Source: Welwitschia mirabilis (Eukaryota; Gnetophyta; Gnetopsida; Welwitschiales). Taken from it: 40,301 bases of DNA. A program made the position numbers and the translations under genes. The stretch lies in the NCBI GenBank assembly GCA_051453625.1, contig JBOZIK010000001.1, forward strand, positions 105,244,966 through 105,285,266. Reading direction: 5' to 3'. This document shows positions 1-11,570 of the stretch, piece by piece. Position 1 is the stretch's first letter. Every line of letters starts with the position of its first letter. The notes under the pieces are model-generated. The model made no database searches and was not told where the DNA came from. It saw only the letters and a list, made by a program, of their open reading frames with translations.

Positions 1-1195
1 TAGGCATTTATCTGTTAGTTTATCTGCAAAACAACTTAAAATACCCTATCAAATACACTTAAGTTGGTGTCGCAACAGTGGGTTAAGGCATTGAACATTA
101 TAGATACTTACCAAACCCACTTAGACACCAATAAAAGACTCATTCAGTAATTACATGAGAAAAATGCTAAAATTAGGATAAAAATCAGGGATGATTAATT
201 CAACAAAGGATAAGAACCTATTGAACAAATTGATCATGTTCCTTTTATTTCTATCTTATCAAAAATAAAGAAGGCAGTTAAAAAGTTTACTAAACTAATA
301 AATGAATAACCAAAGGATAGCCATTTTGAAGATAAATTTAACTTAATTTTTTAATATTTTTCTTCTATATTAGAAAAGAGATTTGAAAAGTGTTTTAGTA
401 GGGTATATTTTAAACTAAAGGACTACATGGATTAATTATTAGTTAAATTAAGAAAGGATATTAGATTAATATGATCAGAATCTACTCAAATCATCATTAA
501 AAACTTAGAAAAGGGAATCTTTAGCTCTTACATTAAAACTATATGATGGAGAAGAATTAACTTGGATTTGAATAATTGATAGTTACTCAAGTTTAGATTA
601 GTACCATAAAATATTTTATGATTTTAGAGACAGGTTTTAAGAACAACTTCATAATATAATAAAAAAATCTTTAGGGGACTAGTCTAAAATATATTAAATT
701 GTTGAAACATCATGTGATCAATTATATAAATAAAAAATAGTTTTGATATAAAAATAATTAATTTATTTATGAAGAATATAAGAAACCTAATGGATACCAT
801 TACCATTAGGTTTAGTAAGATTTTAGAAGAATGTAAGAATAAAATAAGTTTATTTGAGTTTCCTTTTAAGATATCAATCAACATATGATTCTTTGTAAAA
901 GACTCATAATAAACATGAATATGATAAGAGGTGCCTTTGCTCATATATTTTTAAAAGTGAAGATAGGTGATACTTCTAGGATTTGCACCATCCCTTTTGG
1001 GAAAATGTCTAGGAAATGAATTAGAGAAAAGCTATTCTTATACTTATCTCGACACCATCTTTTATACAATCCTTAGCTACTAGACTAAAGGGACATATAG
1101 CATCAAAATAAAAAAAGACATAAGTGATAAGGACTTCTTATAAGGGAGAAGAAAGGGGGAAAGAATTAAAACTAGAAAAACTCTAAGTTTAGAAG
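1..1195. other. AT-rich region without a confident gene
   Basis: No recognisable family. Reading phase 1 on the plus strand from 1 to 471 has no TGA and nine TAA/TAG, and the implied product is Lys/Glu-rich. At this base composition that number of TAA/TAG is about what chance predicts, so coding origin is only a possibility. It could be a remnant of a transposon gag or coiled-coil protein. The minus-strand frame at 684-944 (86 codons) has no recognisable motif. Confidence 0.3.
783..813. repeat. Perfect 11-bp inverted repeat (hairpin)
   Basis: The arms aaacctaatgg (783-793) and ccattaggttt (803-813) are exact reverse complements around a 9-nt loop. No flanking element that would give it a role was recognised. 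Confidence 0.8.
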
Positions 1196-1786
1196 NNNNN
1201 NNNNNNNNNNNNNNNNNNNNNNNNNNNNNNNNNNNNNNNNNNNNNNNNNNNNNNNNNNNNNNNNNNNNNNNNNNNNNNNNNNNNNNNNNNNNNNNNNNNN
1301 NNNNNNNNNNNNNNNNNNNNNNNNNNNNNNNNNNNNNNNNNNNNNNNNNNNNNNNNNNNNNNNNNNNNNNNNNNNNNNNNNNNNNNNNNNNNNNNNNNNN
1401 NNNNNNNNNNNNNNNNNNNNNNNNNNNNNNNNNNNNNNNNNNNNNNNNNNNNNNNNNNNNNNNNNNNNNNNNNNNNNNNNNNNNNNNNNNNNNNNNNNNN
1501 NNNNNNNNNNNNNNNNNNNNNNNNNNNNNNNNNNNNNNNNNNNNNNNNNNNNNNNNNNNNNNNNNNNNNNNNNNNNNNNNNNNNNNNNNNNNNNNNNNNN
1601 NNNNNNNNNNNNNNNNNNNNNNNNNNNNNNNNNNNNNNNNNNNNNNNNNNNNNNNNNNNNNNNNNNNNNNNNNNNNNNNNNNNNNNNNNNNNNNNNNNNN
1701 NNNNNNNNNNNNNNNNNNNNNNNNNNNNNNNNNNNNNNNNNNNNNNNNNNNNNNNNNNNNNNNNNNNNNNNNNNNNNNNNNNNNNN
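1196..1786. other. Assembly gap (591 N)
   Basis: Unknown bases. The left flank ends in tttagaag and the right flank begins with tttagaag, an 8-base match that may mean the contigs actually overlap. The match is too short to be sure. Confidence 0.95.
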
Positions 1787-4700
1787 TTTAGAAGAGAATA
1801 AATCCAAAAATCTAGATGATGTAATACTCTAAGTAGAACAAAGGAATTTAATAGAAATTTTTGAGTGATAAAAGAAATAAAATTAATAAATAAAATATTC
1901 CAAAAAATAATAATCTTCTAAAGATTAATTTTTTATTTTATTAAAGGGATAACAAAAGCTTAAGTTTAGGGTAATTGATAACTTAAAATATTTTTTATAT
2001 AATTTATCTTATTATGATATTTTATGGTGTTAATGAATCCATGTTTATTAATACTACCTAAATATTTTAGATAGTTAGTAGTTATTAATATTTATTATAT
2101 ATATCTATAAAATGCTTTATGCATCATGATATATTTAGATAGATAAGAGAATACCCCTTGGTAGGAAACAATAGAAGAAGTAATGAAATAGCTAAAAGAT
2201 AGGACCAATACTCCCATGCAGCTAGTTTAAAAGAGTAAGAAGAGGAATAAATAGGGAAGAAAAGGGAGGATAAGGATAAAATGCAAATAAGAAAGAAGGA
2301 TAGACATCTTTAATAGGGAGGAGAAAACTAGCAATAGTAGAAGAGAGGGACTAAAGCTAATGACCTAAGAATGATGAAATTTAGTACTTTCTAAAAAGAA
2401 TAGCAAATATCTTCATGGCTGTAGTATCACTTACAAAGAAAAACATTATAGTTAGTATTTTATGTAATCATAATATTAAATTAGGTTTAAGGTAAAAAGT
2501 TATCCTGAAATGTGATACAATCTTATTGCTTGAAAAAGTAGTGTTTTATTTTCTTTATTCTTATTACTTATATCTATAACTAGTAGATATTAGGATATAA
2601 CTACATTTAGAAATAGGTGTCACACAAAGTTATTTTTGAGCATTTCTAATAATGTTTTTCCCTCATCTTGTACTTTATCTATATAAACTTTGATTTATTC
2701 GTTTATAAATGTTAGTATTTAACTTAAGATGTCTAGGTTGATGGTTAGCAAGAATGATCTTAATAAAACAATATAGACTAAATTGGTTAAATATTTAATC
2801 ATCTCAATTACTTCTTTAGTAAGATTTTGTAAAAATAAGTATCTGTCACTAATTCATTCTATGATACTAACATTATTCTTGAGTTTATAAAAGATACTTT
2901 TATTAAGTTACTCATACCTTTAACTTAATTGAAAAAATTTACTCAGTAAATAAAGATGTAGTTGATAAGAGAAAAATAACTACTAATTATTTAATTAATG
3001 AATATGTTTTATTCGTTATTTATAACTAAATTTTTACAAATAAAAGGTAGGTCTTCCATTGTAAAAAAGATCCTAGTGTCATTCTTTTATTAGGAATAAT
3101 GCCAATAGAAAATAATAAAATAATGCACACTATCATAGTCAAAATATTTAAACAAACTTTAAGTCAAGAATGAAAATAAATAAGAAATTCAATATGTAAG
3201 ATCTTGAAACTGGATGTAGCACTTAAGAATTAACATGAATGTTTTTACAAAACTAGAAATTTCTATTTAGAGATATATTATGAGTTCTACTTTACATTCT
3301 AAATGTGCCAAGTTCAATGAGGCTCAAATTGTGATGACATTATCTTATTCATTATAAGAATGTTTGTGAGATCTTTATCACTCTAGTTATTCATAGGTTA
3401 TTCATAAGCATGAAAAGTAGTAAAAAATTTCAAGATCCATCAAATGAAATCATACTATGCAATCAAAAGATGAACAAAAATATTCACTTGAAAATATTAA
3501 TAACTTGGTAATGAGTAGATCTCAATTAAGCATTAGAAGGATGAAGTGGTTCATGACTAGAAATTAAAAACAAAGCCACTATATTTATTATGCAAAATTG
3601 AAGCAATGCATTACATCAAATAAGGAAATTCAAACTTGTAAATGAAACATCATTCTAGCATCAAGGGTATCCCATTTTTAAAGAAGGAAAACTAGAAAGA
3701 CATGACAGAAGCATCCTTTCTCCAAGAATGATTACTCTCATTAGTTGATAAATGAATGACTATAAGATCCTTATAAATGAGGTGCTTGGCCATTCTTATA
3801 AGGAAATCTAGAACTAACATTTAATAATTTAGGGATTTGGATTAGGGTTTTGACATTAAGATTCAGTCATTTTATAGCAGTGCATAACAATAGTTTTTAA
3901 TGTTGTAAATAACTAGATCCCATTGGAAATAAATCACTTTTTCATGTTGAATTTAGGTGATAAGAGTAGAAATCATTCTCTCTAAGTGACCAATGCTACT
4001 ATAACTAGCATCATTAGTATTTTACACTATATCAGCTCCATCTTCTAACTCATGCTCTGAAATGAAACTAAGGACCTACAAATGTCATTGAAAAACATAT
4101 AAAGTATGGCATTCAAAATAATATAAGACATAAATTTATGATTAAAAAAGTTAAATTAATATATTTTCCTATAATAAATTGGCTTGAAACATTTGATATA
4201 ATTATCAATTTTTACATGTTAACATTTGTACTTATCATAATAAATTAATTTACATCATGATTTCTTATTGCATGTTTTCACCACTTTTATAATAGTCTAG
4301 AGTATTGGAAAGGTTATAACTAAATATTTATTACAAATTAATGTTATTTTTATGATAACCTTTAATAATAATTAAGATGGTATTCTTTTAAGAAAACATG
4401 AATGCCCTCCTTGTTAATGAAAGTATAATTTGAACACAACAATTTTCTTTGCTTGTCTTTAAGGATGCCTATATATCATGAACTTTTTTAAGGGAATAAT
4501 ATCATTAATAAGAACTAAATTTTATGCTAAAAAATGTATTATTATCCTATTCATCTTTTTTTAGAAAATAGGAACTATTCCTCTAAATATAAGGTAATAA
4601 TTTCTCTAGAGACTTTTCTATTAAACTCAATTTCCTAAAAACTATCATAATGCTAAACCAATATCACATGCCAAATATAAATGTTTTTCATTATTAAGAA

Positions 4701-5564
4701 TATTTTACATAGTAGTATCTACTAAATTTTATACCAAAATGATGTTTAATTTAGCTTTTAAATTTATTTTTTAAAAGTAGTTTACATAAAGAAAATTCAA
4801 TGATTTGAATACATATTATTCTTAGTTATATCCATTGAAAATTGTTTACCTCAAGGACTTTCTTATTTTTCCCTTCTACCCTTACCAAATAATCTAGGAA
4901 GAAGTTTCTTGATGTTTTTAAGAAACATTTTTCTTTATTATTATGAATATTTACATTACTTTTTTTAATAAAATGCTTAAATATTTTCAAAGTTCTTTCT
5001 ATGTTATACATAATATTATTTAATTAATCTGTATCTTCTTTCAAAATATTTTTTTCCTTATTATTAATGTATTAATTTTAAATGTTCTATTAAACAAATA
5101 TTTTAGTAAACATTTTTGTGCTACTTTCATTAAATACTAAAAGATTCTACAAATTTATATTCCTTCTTAAGATATTATACTTACACCTACTTTTACCTTA
5201 ATATTAGATACATTTCTAACATGCAAAGAATATTAAAATTATATGGTTTATAAAATGATATGATATTTCATATTTTGAAACTACTTAGAAATTTTCCTTT
5301 CTTATTCTTCTTTTCTAACCTTTATTTTGGACATTAATCTTATGTTATACTATATTTTTAAAAATCCATAAAATGTTCTTGTCCATGAGTAAATTTACTT
5401 CAATACCATATTATGTTTTAACATAAAATCTAGGGAAATGTCAGGTTTTAGATCTACAAATGATAGATAATTAACTTGTAATAATATTATTGAGGTATTA
5501 ATTATTATACATTAAAGTATTGCAATGATAGTCTTAATAGTTATCTATTCTTTCATAGATCTAC
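1787..5564. other. AT-rich region, no gene recognised
   Basis: Stops are dense in all frames. A minus-strand frame at 4826-5011 (61 codons) matches no family I know. The stretch could hold 3' parts or the LTR of the copia element F, which lies to its right on the minus strand, but I could not identify LTR ends. Confidence 0.4.
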
Positions 5565-5716
5565 NNNNNNNNNNNNNNNNNNNNNNNNNNNNNNNNNNNN
5601 NNNNNNNNNNNNNNNNNNNNNNNNNNNNNNNNNNNNNNNNNNNNNNNNNNNNNNNNNNNNNNNNNNNNNNNNNNNNNNNNNNNNNNNNNNNNNNNNNNNN
5701 NNNNNNNNNNNNNNNN
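5565..5716. other. Assembly gap (152 N)
   Basis: Unknown bases. The flanks share no obvious overlap, so this may be a true gap. Confidence 0.95.
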
Positions 5717-5910
5717 TTAAAGAATTGATAAATCTAGTAAAAATATTAATTTTAAAGATCAAATGTCTTTACTTTTAAATGAAAATAAAAATCTTAATTT
5801 ATATTTTACTCTTGTAATTTATTTCTATAAGTATTTTAGTTTTATTTCATATGCATTTATGTGTATAAAATATTAAAAGGACATATCATTTCAAATAAAT
5901 TACTTATATC

Positions 5911-6000
5911 TCCATGGAGATACCCTAGTGGTATAATAGTGCTTCCATTACTTTGCGATTGTGAGTTTTATTCCTCAAAACACTCTTTCAATTAGAAAAC
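5911..6000 (+). mobile_element. Possible tRNA-derived SINE or tRNA pseudogene
   Basis: An A-box-like tagtggtataatagtgc (5926-5942) is followed by a B-box-like gagttttattcc (5963-5974). The spacing of 37 nt is a little short for a tRNA promoter (about 43). Most differences from a canonical B box are transitions. A 3' tail and target-site duplication were not found, so this rests on the promoter boxes alone. It sits at the RNase H end of copia element F. Confidence 0.35.
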
Positions 6001-6419
6001 AAAAGTTACTCACTCTTTTCATCATTACATAACTATAGAACCATATTCATAAGGCTCTTCTTTTTTATAACATAGTTGTACTTAAATGATTAGACATAAT
6101 CCATCCATGATAGAGATATCTTTGTAATGTTAAATTAATTTTCTTAAGTATTTAGAATGAGTTATCATTAACCTATGTAAGTTATGTATTTCCAATAAAA
6201 TTGATAACATAGATAAATATTTTAACTAATTAAAAATTGCATTAGCATTCCAAGATTTTTTAAATCTTTAATAAGTTTAAGGATCCACTCCAATACACTA
6301 GAAGCTATATTTGAATTTTTAATTCACAAATTCCATAAGATATTACAAATGTACTTCAACTAAGATGAAAAAATGATTTGTTTTCTTACAATTACCTTCA
6401 CAACTATGTAGTACCTCCT

Positions 6420-7147
6420 TAATCTTAAATTAATGATGTTAAATTACATATCTATTGAATATTCTTCTCATGACCTTTAATTATTATAATATCACTTATA
6501 AATGGGATAAAATATGTGTTTACAACATTGGAATATTTGATATGAAAAAATTCACATATTTTATTTTCTAGATACACATTTTAAATCCTAATTTTACTAA
6601 GGTATCTAGGGTAAGGTATCTACTTAACATTGTATAAATATTATTTCTTTAATTTATACAAGTTGTACTCAAATTCCTTTAACTCAAAATGTTTTAATTT
6701 ATTCATAATGATCTTCTCTACAAGTTTATAATTTAAGAATGTAATACATACATCATGTTAATGCATGTCTTATTCTATTTGGGCTTAAATTAACTATCTT
6801 GAAATACTATTGTACTTGATTTTAGATATAAATAATTTCATGATGTGAAACATTTTCTAAACAATATTTCTTTAAAATTATCAAGTTTTCCATTTGATTT
6901 AAACTTGTTTTAGATCATCCATATCTTTTGTATTAGTTTATAGTTTTTGCATATGAAATGCCTCCATTCTAAATTTTCATTCACTTTCTTAAAGCTCATA
7001 GATTTTAAACTATAAATATTGAATAAACTAGTAGGGTCCACTAAATTTTCTTTTCATACTTGAGATAAAGGAATTTCATCATAAGTGCTAGAATTTCTAT
7101 GAAATTCTATGAAATTCGTAATATGATAAAATTCATTAACATCCATG
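6420..7147 (-). pseudogene. Ty1/copia reverse transcriptase remnant (element F)
   Basis: The pre-RT linker is readable at about 7147-7088 (MDVNEFYHITNFIEF), a pattern typical of the segment before copia RT. After it come LKSMSFKK and a KSNGK segment matching the start of the copia RT core. Near 6500 a phrase FIPFISDIIIIKGHEKN aligns with the catalytic YVDD region. There the second catalytic Asp is replaced (SDI for VDD), so the enzyme would be dead even without the stops. Domain order after the integrase at 7900-8440 supports the call. The 3' limit and the RNase H are uncertain. Confidence 0.65.
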
Positions 7148-7899
7148 ATCTATGAAATTATGTGGAGGGATTTACTAGATCTTATTATTAAACTTAGTAA
7201 TTCCTTCAAACTAAATCCTCTAAGAATTAATATGAAAACAAATATGATGAATTACACCATGTTTTGTTTTTTGAATATATCACTATTTTATATGATATTA
7301 ACATACTTCATGTTATTTTAATTATTACATTTTTTTTATTTAGGACAACTAGTTAAGAAACTAATAAAGGATAGAAGATTCCTAAATTTGTTGTTCTAAT
7401 GTAACATTAAATGGGTAATTTTCCTAATTCATAAATAATGAAATCTTTTCTTTATATTTATCTAATGAGATACAACTAATGCTTTATATTATGCATATTT
7501 ACCTATTATTTAACATCATGATATATTTGTTAGATTATGTAAGGTTTACATCTAAATAAACTATAATTTTCATTTTCCATAGAAACAAATATGTATATAT
7601 CTTAGCGTTTTTCTTTCATACTTAATAAAAATTCCTAATTGAGCATGAAAATTTCACTTGTTACAATATCATATGAAAATTGATGCCTCATTTTGTAATA
7701 CAAATATATTAAAACATTAAACAATAAACATATAATCTCTTCATGATTTATTAGGTTCTTTTTCCTTTTTTATTAAATAGTTAATTAGGTATGATAATAT
7801 ATTTAAGGCCTTATCTTGTAAAAAAGATAAAAACATTCTTATAGATAAGTGTTACTATTACCATTTCAAGAAGCATGTAGTATATATGCTTAATAACAT

Positions 7900-8440
7900 T
7901 ATTCTAATATGATATATTAGGAATGATTGCTTAATGTCTAGTTTATTATTTATTATAAATTCTATGAATTCTTTGGAGACATAATATCCTTTATTATTAT
8001 TTTTAAATGTGTTAATATTTTAGCTAAATTTATTTTTAATAAACTCTTATAAGGTTTGAAAATAATCCAACACTTATAAGTTATGTTTAAAGCATTTGAT
8101 TCATACTTTCTTGAGTAGTCATAAATAAAAGTGATAAAACAAAAGTTCCTTCTCAAAATAGCAATGCTAATAGCTCATAAACATCAAAATTCACTAGCTC
8201 TTACTTTGTATTGCATTTTTGATCACTTTTCTTAAATAACTACCTTGTAGTAATGCTTAGAATATGGACTTAAGAGTATTTACTTATAGAGCATCTATAG
8301 TTATCTTCTAAAACATGTTTGGAATAATACATCCCTTTTAATCTATTGGAAATATTTCATTCAAGTATTTTTTTATTTATAACGTTTATTGAGATAGCAT
8401 ATACTATATTTTATAATGTTTACTTTCCTATTTACTTTAG
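7900..8440 (-). pseudogene. Ty1/copia integrase remnant (element F)
   Basis: The frame at 7962-8156 reads FCFITFIYDYSRKYES and then a segment ending near IIIKDIM. These align with the copia integrase core pattern FLTFIDDYSR and the LRTDNGGEF motif that holds the second catalytic Asp. Just upstream on the minus strand, ELVNFDVYELL aligns with the ELVHSDVCGP motif that holds the first catalytic Asp. Further upstream, LKGMYYSK and a Cys-containing segment resemble the zinc-binding pre-integrase domain. The last 64 codons are open, but upstream parts contain stops. This is a fossil integrase, not an active one. Confidence 0.75.
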
Positions 8441-8619
8441 CCATTAACAAGTTAAATCAGTTTCTTGTTAATTTACTAAACGATACTTCAAATTAAGGAT
8501 TCATGATATGCCCCTTAAATAAGGTTTTATTACTTAATATAAAGGTTCAATCATCACCAATTCAATTTATATTACTAGTTGTATACTCTTATTTACCTTA
8601 TAGATTTTGCTATGAAACT

Positions 8620-9060
8620 AATTGTTCAACTTAGAAAAATGTCATTTTAACAATTATATTTTAAGGGGCTTTTACATCTATGATTTAGTAATCCATCACA
8701 CTTCTAATTGCAAAATTTATGCAATTCACTTTAAAATAGTTATTAGTAATAGTGATTAGTTCCTAGTAAATAGATATAAAACATTCTATAAAATTTTTAT
8801 CTACAACATTTACGAAGGACATATTATTCTCTTTACTATTACTATTAAAAGAAGACTTTTGTCTTACCTCTTTTACATGATGTGCTTGAATCCTATTTTC
8901 AATTTGGCAATATAGAGGAAATAATGTGATCCATATTACTATATTATTTTTACTACATTCCATTATTTTTTAATTCTTCTTTGGGTTGTATTCTTAATTT
9001 ATTTTCTTCTAATCATTTTTGTTTTAAATAGTTTCCCACTACCTTTATTATAGATTCCCT
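8620..9060 (-). pseudogene. Ty1/copia gag C-terminus and protease remnant (element F)
   Basis: The frame at 8763-8963 reads QIENRIQAHHVKEVRQK followed by a Ser/Asn-rich linker, then VVDKNFIECF. This resembles the segment between the copia gag zinc knuckle and the aspartic protease. The CCHC knuckle itself is broken by a frameshift around 8900-8960. Directly downstream (8620-8700) a WITKS phrase sits where the protease WxxDSG motif should be, with the Asp lost. Identification rests mainly on its place directly upstream of the copia integrase. Confidence 0.5.
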
Positions 9061-9339
9061 TTAGATATTACTTCAGATTGCCATTATAATGTAATTCATC
9101 CTTTATTATGTTAATCTCAGTGTTTCTTTAAGTACAGGAATCATATTGTAATGTTACCATATCTTAAAACTTAGCTTAGAAATAAGGCTAAATTTAGGTA
9201 AATGGAGTTTGCAAAAATAACAAAATAACATAAACAACTAAATTCTCAGCATGTAATATTCAGAGTGAATACATTAAAATTAAGAATTAAAAATAAAACT
9301 TATTTTTACTAATTTAATAAAATTATCTCTCTAACCATA

Positions 9340-9990
9340 AAACATCATTACTAGAAAGGACAACTTCACTTGGATGTGTAGTAAAGAGGGTATAACTTTA
9401 AGATTATGTTTCTACGACCATTAAGTAATTTGAAAATTGTTGTCAAGGATGGTAATCAAATTATTATATCCTACATCTTGATTAGACAATCCTTTTGACT
9501 TTAACAAAAAGTTAAGAATTATTATCATACCTTTTTCACAAGGATCATATCCTTTAAACAGATAATTAAAACTTTTATTTTTTACTTAATGAGTCTATTA
9601 TTCTTAAACAATCATTTGTTGATTCATTTAAATAATGAATCCTTATTGAATTTAATAATAACAAATTTATTTCATAATAATATTATTAAATTAAATAAAT
9701 ATATTAATTATAAATTTTTAAGTATCTTAGGTAATCTTATGATGAAATCCATAGTTATCTTTTTTTGTTCTGAGTTTAGTACTCCCAAGTGCTTCAAGAA
9801 CCTAGTAGGAATTTATTTCTTCAACTTGATTTGTTAATAGATTAAACATTATTTTATGGAATCTTTAGTTAATACTTCATTCCTACTAATAATATTACTT
9901 TTCAAGGAGATCTACATATTGGTAAATTCTAGGTAACCTATGTAAGGTACTTCATATATGTCTTTAAAAAGTTCCTTTTACCATGTCCCC
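9340..9990 (-). pseudogene. Ty3/gypsy integrase remnant (element B, 3' part)
   Basis: The clearest motif is KKITMDFIIRLPK, with its Asp codon at 9747-9749. It corresponds to the ITMDFxxGLP pattern around the first catalytic Asp of chromovirus-type gypsy integrases. A second phrase, TILDNNFQIT (Asp at 9442-9444), matches SIVSDRDxxFTS around the second Asp. Upstream of the first, IKLKK followed by PTRFLKHLGV corresponds to the linker after the zinc-binding domain. The two Asp codons are farther apart than the family norm and out of phase, so indels exist; an AT-rich stretch at 9600-9720 is the likely extra DNA. The plus-strand open frame at 9589-9837 is the opposite strand of this. Confidence 0.75.
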
Positions 9991-10079
9991 ATTGATACAA
10001 TTACTTTTGTTTTCCTTATTAAGATTCCATTAGAATTGATGGTGTAAAAAGTAATTTCTTCTCTCTTAGTTACTTTCTT

Positions 10080-10640
10080 TGATATTTCTCATAAGGTTTT
10101 ATTTTCAAGTATCTACTCTATCACCTATTTGCTTATCTTGGAGTTTGTAAAGTCATACTCAACTAGTAGTTTAGTCCATATTCTCTATATTATATTTAAG
10201 ATAGGATGTTTTATTAGATATTTTAAACTTTTATAGTTAATTTTTAAATTATTTTATCTTCTAAAAGATAATGTTTCTAGAACTTTAAGTTTTGAATAAT
10301 ATCCAATAGTTCTAAGTCATGAACTAGATAATTTTCCTCATGTGTATTGAGTTTTGTAAACTCATATGCAATGAAAGAATCACTATATATCAAATTGCTA
10401 CTATTTCTTCTCTTCATGAATTAGTAATAATTATGAATTCTTTTTCTAATTTTATAATCTTTAAGATCAGAGCATAGGAAAAAAAATCCTTCCTTATGTC
10501 TATATTATTAAAGTTAAAATGGATCTTTTTCTTTCTCAATTTTGTAATTAAAGTTATGACCTTTGAGTAGTCCTTTATGGACTATCTATAGAATCTTACT
10601 AATCATAAGAATCTATTTACTTCCATTAGATTATATGACT
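10080..10640 (-). pseudogene. Ty3/gypsy RNase H remnant (element B)
   Basis: This follows the RT on the minus strand. A tether-like segment FYRxSIKDYSKVITLITKL (stop at x) matches the start of the RT-RNase H connection. A phrase with THEENYLVHDLELL and KHYLLEDK aligns with the conserved KNYxxHDLELxAVVxALxxWRHYL stretch. Further on, LIKHPILNII and RIWTKLLVEYD match the segment after the TDH motif. Several stops fall where the family has Gln or Trp. It is non-functional but clearly of gypsy pol descent. Confidence 0.75.
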
Positions 10641-11138
10641 CTAGTGAATCTTATACTAACTGATCCTTGTTAGCATTAGTTATAATTCCTTCATTGGATG
10701 TATTATGCTAAGATAGTAAATGGTATTCTTAAAAAAATTACATTTACTTAATTTTTTAATTAAAACATGATTTTTTAATAACTCTAAAATTTATTGCAAA
10801 TGATTAGTATAGTTATACTTGTCCTTTAAGTAAACAAGTATATTGTCCATTAAAAAGATAATGAACTTATCTAAGTAATGATGAAAAATATTACTCATTA
10901 GAGTCATAAACGTTGCTAGTATATTCATAAGTTTAAAAGACATGACTATAAAATCATAATGCCTATATCTAATTTTGAAGATATTTTTAAAAATATTCTC
11001 TTCTTTAATCTAGATTTGATGGTACCCAGAAGTTATATAAATCTTTGTAAAAAACCCTTTACTTCCTACAACTGATGTAGAAGATCATTAATTAGTAGTA
11101 ATGAATATTTTTTTCTTAATGATTATCTTATTTAGTTA
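10640..11138 (-). pseudogene. Ty3/gypsy reverse transcriptase, C-terminal half (element B)
   Basis: Minus-strand reading from about 11045 gives KIYITSGYHQI, then IKEENIFKNIFKIRYRHYDF, then HHYLDKFIIFLMDNILVYLK. These correspond step by step to the palm and fingers of chromovirus-type RT. The catalytic FxDD box reads FLMDN, with Asn at 10842-10844 where the second Asp belongs, a G-to-A change that abolishes catalysis. The frame runs for more than 100 codons with few stops. The N-terminal half lies at 15545-15830, beyond inserted element A. Confidence 0.88.
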
Positions 11139-11143
11139 ATAAT
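11139..11143. repeat. Target-site duplication of element A, left copy (ATAAT)
   Basis: ATAAT abuts the start of the left LTR and matches 15540-15544 exactly, as expected of a 5-bp integrase staggered cut. Confidence 0.9.
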
Positions 11144-11556
11144 TGTAATTTTTCTTTTTAACATTTTAAGATTATTTCATTATAAGTAGGAACATATAAA
11201 GATTATGCAAGAATCAATATAATAACAAGGAATAAATTAGCAAAAGTTAGACTTTATTATTGGAAATAGTGAATTATGTTTGTCACCATTAGCCAACAGC
11301 CTTAGAGTAGTGGTTATAGGTAAAGACATGGACTATTATCTAAGTTCCCCTCCTAGGGACCTTGGGGATTAGCCAAGGTTATTGTTAATTACATCCACCC
11401 AATCTCTCCACCCCACCTAATGCCACGAGCTTGAATAGCATAATGAAGGAATACATCTTTTTATGCTTGGGTTATACCCATTCATATCTCTTGTTTATTA
11501 TACTATTTAGTGCCTTAACACACTTCTTCATAAAATAGTGAATTTAGAACATTACA
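11144..11556 (-). repeat. 3' LTR of element A (413 bp)
   Basis: On the plus strand it begins TGTAATTTTTC and ends GAACATTACA, giving TG...CA termini with short inverted ends. It aligns along its length with 14294-15539. The shared core at about 11300-11365 has tRNA-promoter-like boxes. Confidence 0.92.
11300..11365 (+). promoter_or_regulatory. tRNA-like (A-box/B-box) module in left LTR
   Basis: An A-box-like tagtggttataggtaaag (11308-11325) is followed about 43 nt later by a decayed B-box-like segment (tcctagggacc). The same module is better preserved in the right LTR. It may be a captured tRNA/SINE fragment; pol III activity is not shown. Confidence 0.4.
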
Positions 11557-11570
11557 TTCCATCCCCCTTA
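11557..11570 (-). other. Polypurine tract of element A
   Basis: Minus strand TAAGGGGGATGGAA lies directly against the 3' LTR. This is the expected plus-strand priming site for reverse transcription. Confidence 0.85.

Larger units (their letters stand above)
6150..9060 (-). mobile_element. Decayed Ty1/copia retrotransposon (element F)
   Basis: On the minus strand, reading from high to low coordinates, gag zinc-knuckle/linker, protease remnant, integrase and reverse transcriptase follow one another in Ty1/copia order (IN before RT). All parts carry stops and frameshifts. No LTRs, primer site or target duplication were identified. The N-terminal part of gag is missing, because gypsy integrase of element B occupies 9340-9990. 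F is therefore 5'-truncated, or the junction at about 9.1-9.3 kb is a rearrangement. Confidence 0.8.

Noticed and set aside
684-944. 86-codon minus-strand frame
   Set aside because: No motif, composition follows AT bias, and it spans the hairpin at 783-813. Not supported as a gene.
1196-1786. Third false gap suggested by the shared tttagaag on both sides
   Set aside because: Eight bases are too few in AT-rich DNA to claim an overlap, unlike the 46-49 base cases.
9589-9837. Open frame of 82 codons on the plus strand
   Set aside because: It is antisense to the gypsy integrase remnant of element B, is rich in Leu/Asn/Ile from AT bias, and has no motif.
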